DNA from: an uncultured Moraxellaceae bacterium
Lineage (GTDB): Bacteria; Pseudomonadota; Gammaproteobacteria; Pseudomonadales; Moraxellaceae
Reading direction: 5' to 3'
Length of the DNA stretch: 6,817 nucleotides
NCBI GenBank assembly: GCA_937952925.1
Contig: CALFYA010000137.1
Coordinates: forward strand, 1 to 6,817
This document shows, piece after piece, positions 6,013-6,817 of this stretch. The notes below the pieces were generated by a model. It worked only from the letters and a program-made list of their open reading frames with translations, ran no database searches and was not told the origin of the DNA. The translations under genes were made by a program, and so were the position numbers. How positions within the stretch are numbered: the stretch's first letter is position 1; the number at the start of each line of letters is the position of its first letter.

Positions 6013-6041
6013 TTGAAACTGACTTGCGATGGGATTATCTT
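6013..6041 (+). promoter_or_regulatory. Sigma70-type promoter of the ornithine decarboxylase gene
   Basis: TTGAAA (6013-6018, 5 of 6 consensus bases) and TATCTT (6036-6041, 4 of 6) are separated by exactly 17 bases. Transcription would start near 6048 and leave a leader of about 55 nt. This is the best promoter candidate in the window and suggests the decarboxylase is not dependent on readthrough from can. Confidence 0.5.
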
Positions 6042-6065
6042 TTGCGAGTTTTTTGCACCCCATCG
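6027..6065. repeat. Inverted repeat across the promoter and leader of the decarboxylase gene
   Basis: CGATGGG (6027-6033) is repeated inverted as CCCATCG (6059-6065), with 25 bases between them. The putative -10 box and start site lie in the loop. It could be an operator with two half-sites or a leader hairpin, but 7-base repeats at this distance arise by chance, so weight is low. Confidence 0.25.
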
Positions 6066-6068
6066 ACA

Positions 6069-6090
6069 CCCTCTTTTTCATCTTTTCGCC
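6069..6090 (+). promoter_or_regulatory. Pyrimidine-rich leader before a start without a Shine-Dalgarno
   Basis: Almost every base in this stretch is C or T (CACCCTCTTTTTC and on). The only purine-rich piece near the ATG at 6104 is a bare GAG at 6091-6093. Such pyrimidine-rich leaders can bind ribosomal protein S1, which may replace a Shine-Dalgarno here. The start itself is secure, because an in-frame TGA at 6095 excludes anything further upstream. Confidence 0.35.
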
Positions 6091-6103
6091 GAGTTGACTG
6101 CCC

Positions 6104-6817
6104 ATGCGCCTTAACGACTATTGCTCCCCTGAAGAGTGGAACAAGATTCAGGAATTTTCTAAGGACAAGGAAACCCCATTTTTGGTGGTCGACTTGGAAA
6201 TCATCAAGCAAAAGTATCAAGAGCTGATGACCTGCTTCCCGATGGCCAAAGTCCATTACGCCATGAAAGCCAACCCCGGCCAACCGGTCGTGGACTTGTT
6301 GCGTGACTTGGGTTCAAGCTTTGATTGCGCCTCGATTTTTGAGTTGGATCGTGTCTTAGACTCCGGCGTAGATCCCGAAAAAGTCTCGTACGGCAACACC
6401 ATCAAAAAAGCCAGCCATATCAAATATGCGTATGGTCGCGGTGTGCGTTTGTATGCCACCGATTCCAAAGCAGATTTGCAAAACATCGCCGAAAATGCAC
6501 CCGGCTCCAAAGTGTTTGTACGGATTTTGGTTGAAGGCGGCGAGACAGCCGAATGGCCACTGTCGCGCAAATTTGGCTGTCACCCTGATATGGCGATTGA
6601 CCTGCTGGTACAAGCCAAATTGCTGGGTTTGGTTCCCTACGGCATTTCGTTCCATGTGGGCAGCCAACAAAAAGACATCGCGGTATGGGATGCGGCGTTG
6701 TCCAAAGTCAAATATATGTTTGACTGGATGAAGTACGAAGAAGACATCAGCCTCAAGATGATCAACATGGGTGGCGGTTTCCCTGCCAACTACATCTCCG
6801 AAGTCAACCCGATCCAG
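6104..6817 (+). CDS. speC: Type III PLP-dependent ornithine decarboxylase, N-terminal part (cut by window end)
   Basis: The first 238 codons are present, about 60 percent of a family member of roughly 390 residues, and the frame is open to the last base. The enzyme decarboxylates ornithine to putrescine in the cytosol; related members also accept lysine. The alanine-racemase-type barrel is clear: Lys55 in HYAMKANP should form the PLP Schiff base, Asp74 and Glu80 match mouse ODC Asp88 and Glu94, Arg140 matches Arg154, His184 and Ser187 in ISFHVGSQ match His197 and Ser200, and GGG (223-225) binds the PLP phosphate. WPLSRKFG (151-158) and NMGGGFPANY (221-230) are as I recall them in the Pseudomonas type III enzyme, often named speC, which is unrelated to E. 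coli SpeC. The substrate-defining C-terminal residues are outside the window. It has its own likely promoter. Confidence 0.93.
   Translation, partial: MRLNDYCSPEEWNKIQEFSKDKETPFLVVDLEIIKQKYQELMTCFPMAKVHYAMKANPGQPVVDLLRDLGSSFDCASIFELDRVLDSGVDPEKVSYGNTIKKASHIKYAYGRGVRLYATDSKADLQNIAENAPGSKVFVRILVEGGETAEWPLSRKFGCHPDMAIDLLVQAKLLGLVPYGISFHVGSQQKDIAVWDAALSKVKYMFDWMKYEEDISLKMINMGGGFPANYISEVNPIQ

Noticed and set aside
1..6817. Mobile elements, CRISPR, phage genes or a defence system
   Set aside because: No transposase, integrase, terminal repeat, repeat-spacer array, nuclease or toxin-antitoxin gene is seen; nearly all the sequence is accounted for by housekeeping or redox genes.

Overview
The window is an ordinary-looking, densely coded stretch of a gammaproteobacterial chromosome, about half GC by eye. 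It holds eight protein genes and no RNA gene, mobile element or CRISPR array that I can see. The divergent block def / LysM protein-dprA is the arrangement known from Pseudomonas (PA0019-PA0021). The ornithine decarboxylase and LysM proteins also look like Pseudomonadales versions. My best guess is Pseudomonadales, possibly a mid-GC Moraxellaceae; this is inference from gene order and protein similarity recalled from memory, not from a search.

Layout. (1) Bases 98-1959, plus strand: a tightly packed three-gene redox operon encoding an NADPH-dependent FMN reductase-like flavoprotein, an OsmC-family thiol peroxidase-like protein and a pirin. The last two overlap in an ATGA. (2) Bases 1956-4260, minus strand: an exported LysM protein followed 16 nt later by dprA. 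dprA ends tail-to-tail with pirin, and the two stop codons share a palindromic CTAG. (3) Bases 4261-4398: the divergent promoter region. (4) Bases 4399-5982, plus strand: def (peptide deformylase), a 124-residue two-helix membrane protein of unknown function, and can (beta-carbonic anhydrase). Gaps of 21 and 3 nt suggest one operon. (5) Bases 5983-6103: an intergenic region with a good sigma70-like promoter. (6) Bases 6104-6817: the first 238 codons of a type III PLP-dependent ornithine decarboxylase, cut by the window edge.

How the genes work together. The reductase/OsmC/pirin set looks like a response to oxidants, quinones or electrophiles. DprA loads RecA on incoming single-stranded DNA. 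The LysM protein should sit in the periplasm or at the wall. Def trims formyl groups from nascent proteins, Can interconverts CO2 and bicarbonate, and the decarboxylase makes putrescine and CO2. I found no convincing new biological system. The most unusual points are the departures from standard gene order: def is followed by the membrane protein and can rather than fmt, and nothing of the tsaC/aroE group lies beside dprA. The uncharacterised membrane protein is the other point worth following up.
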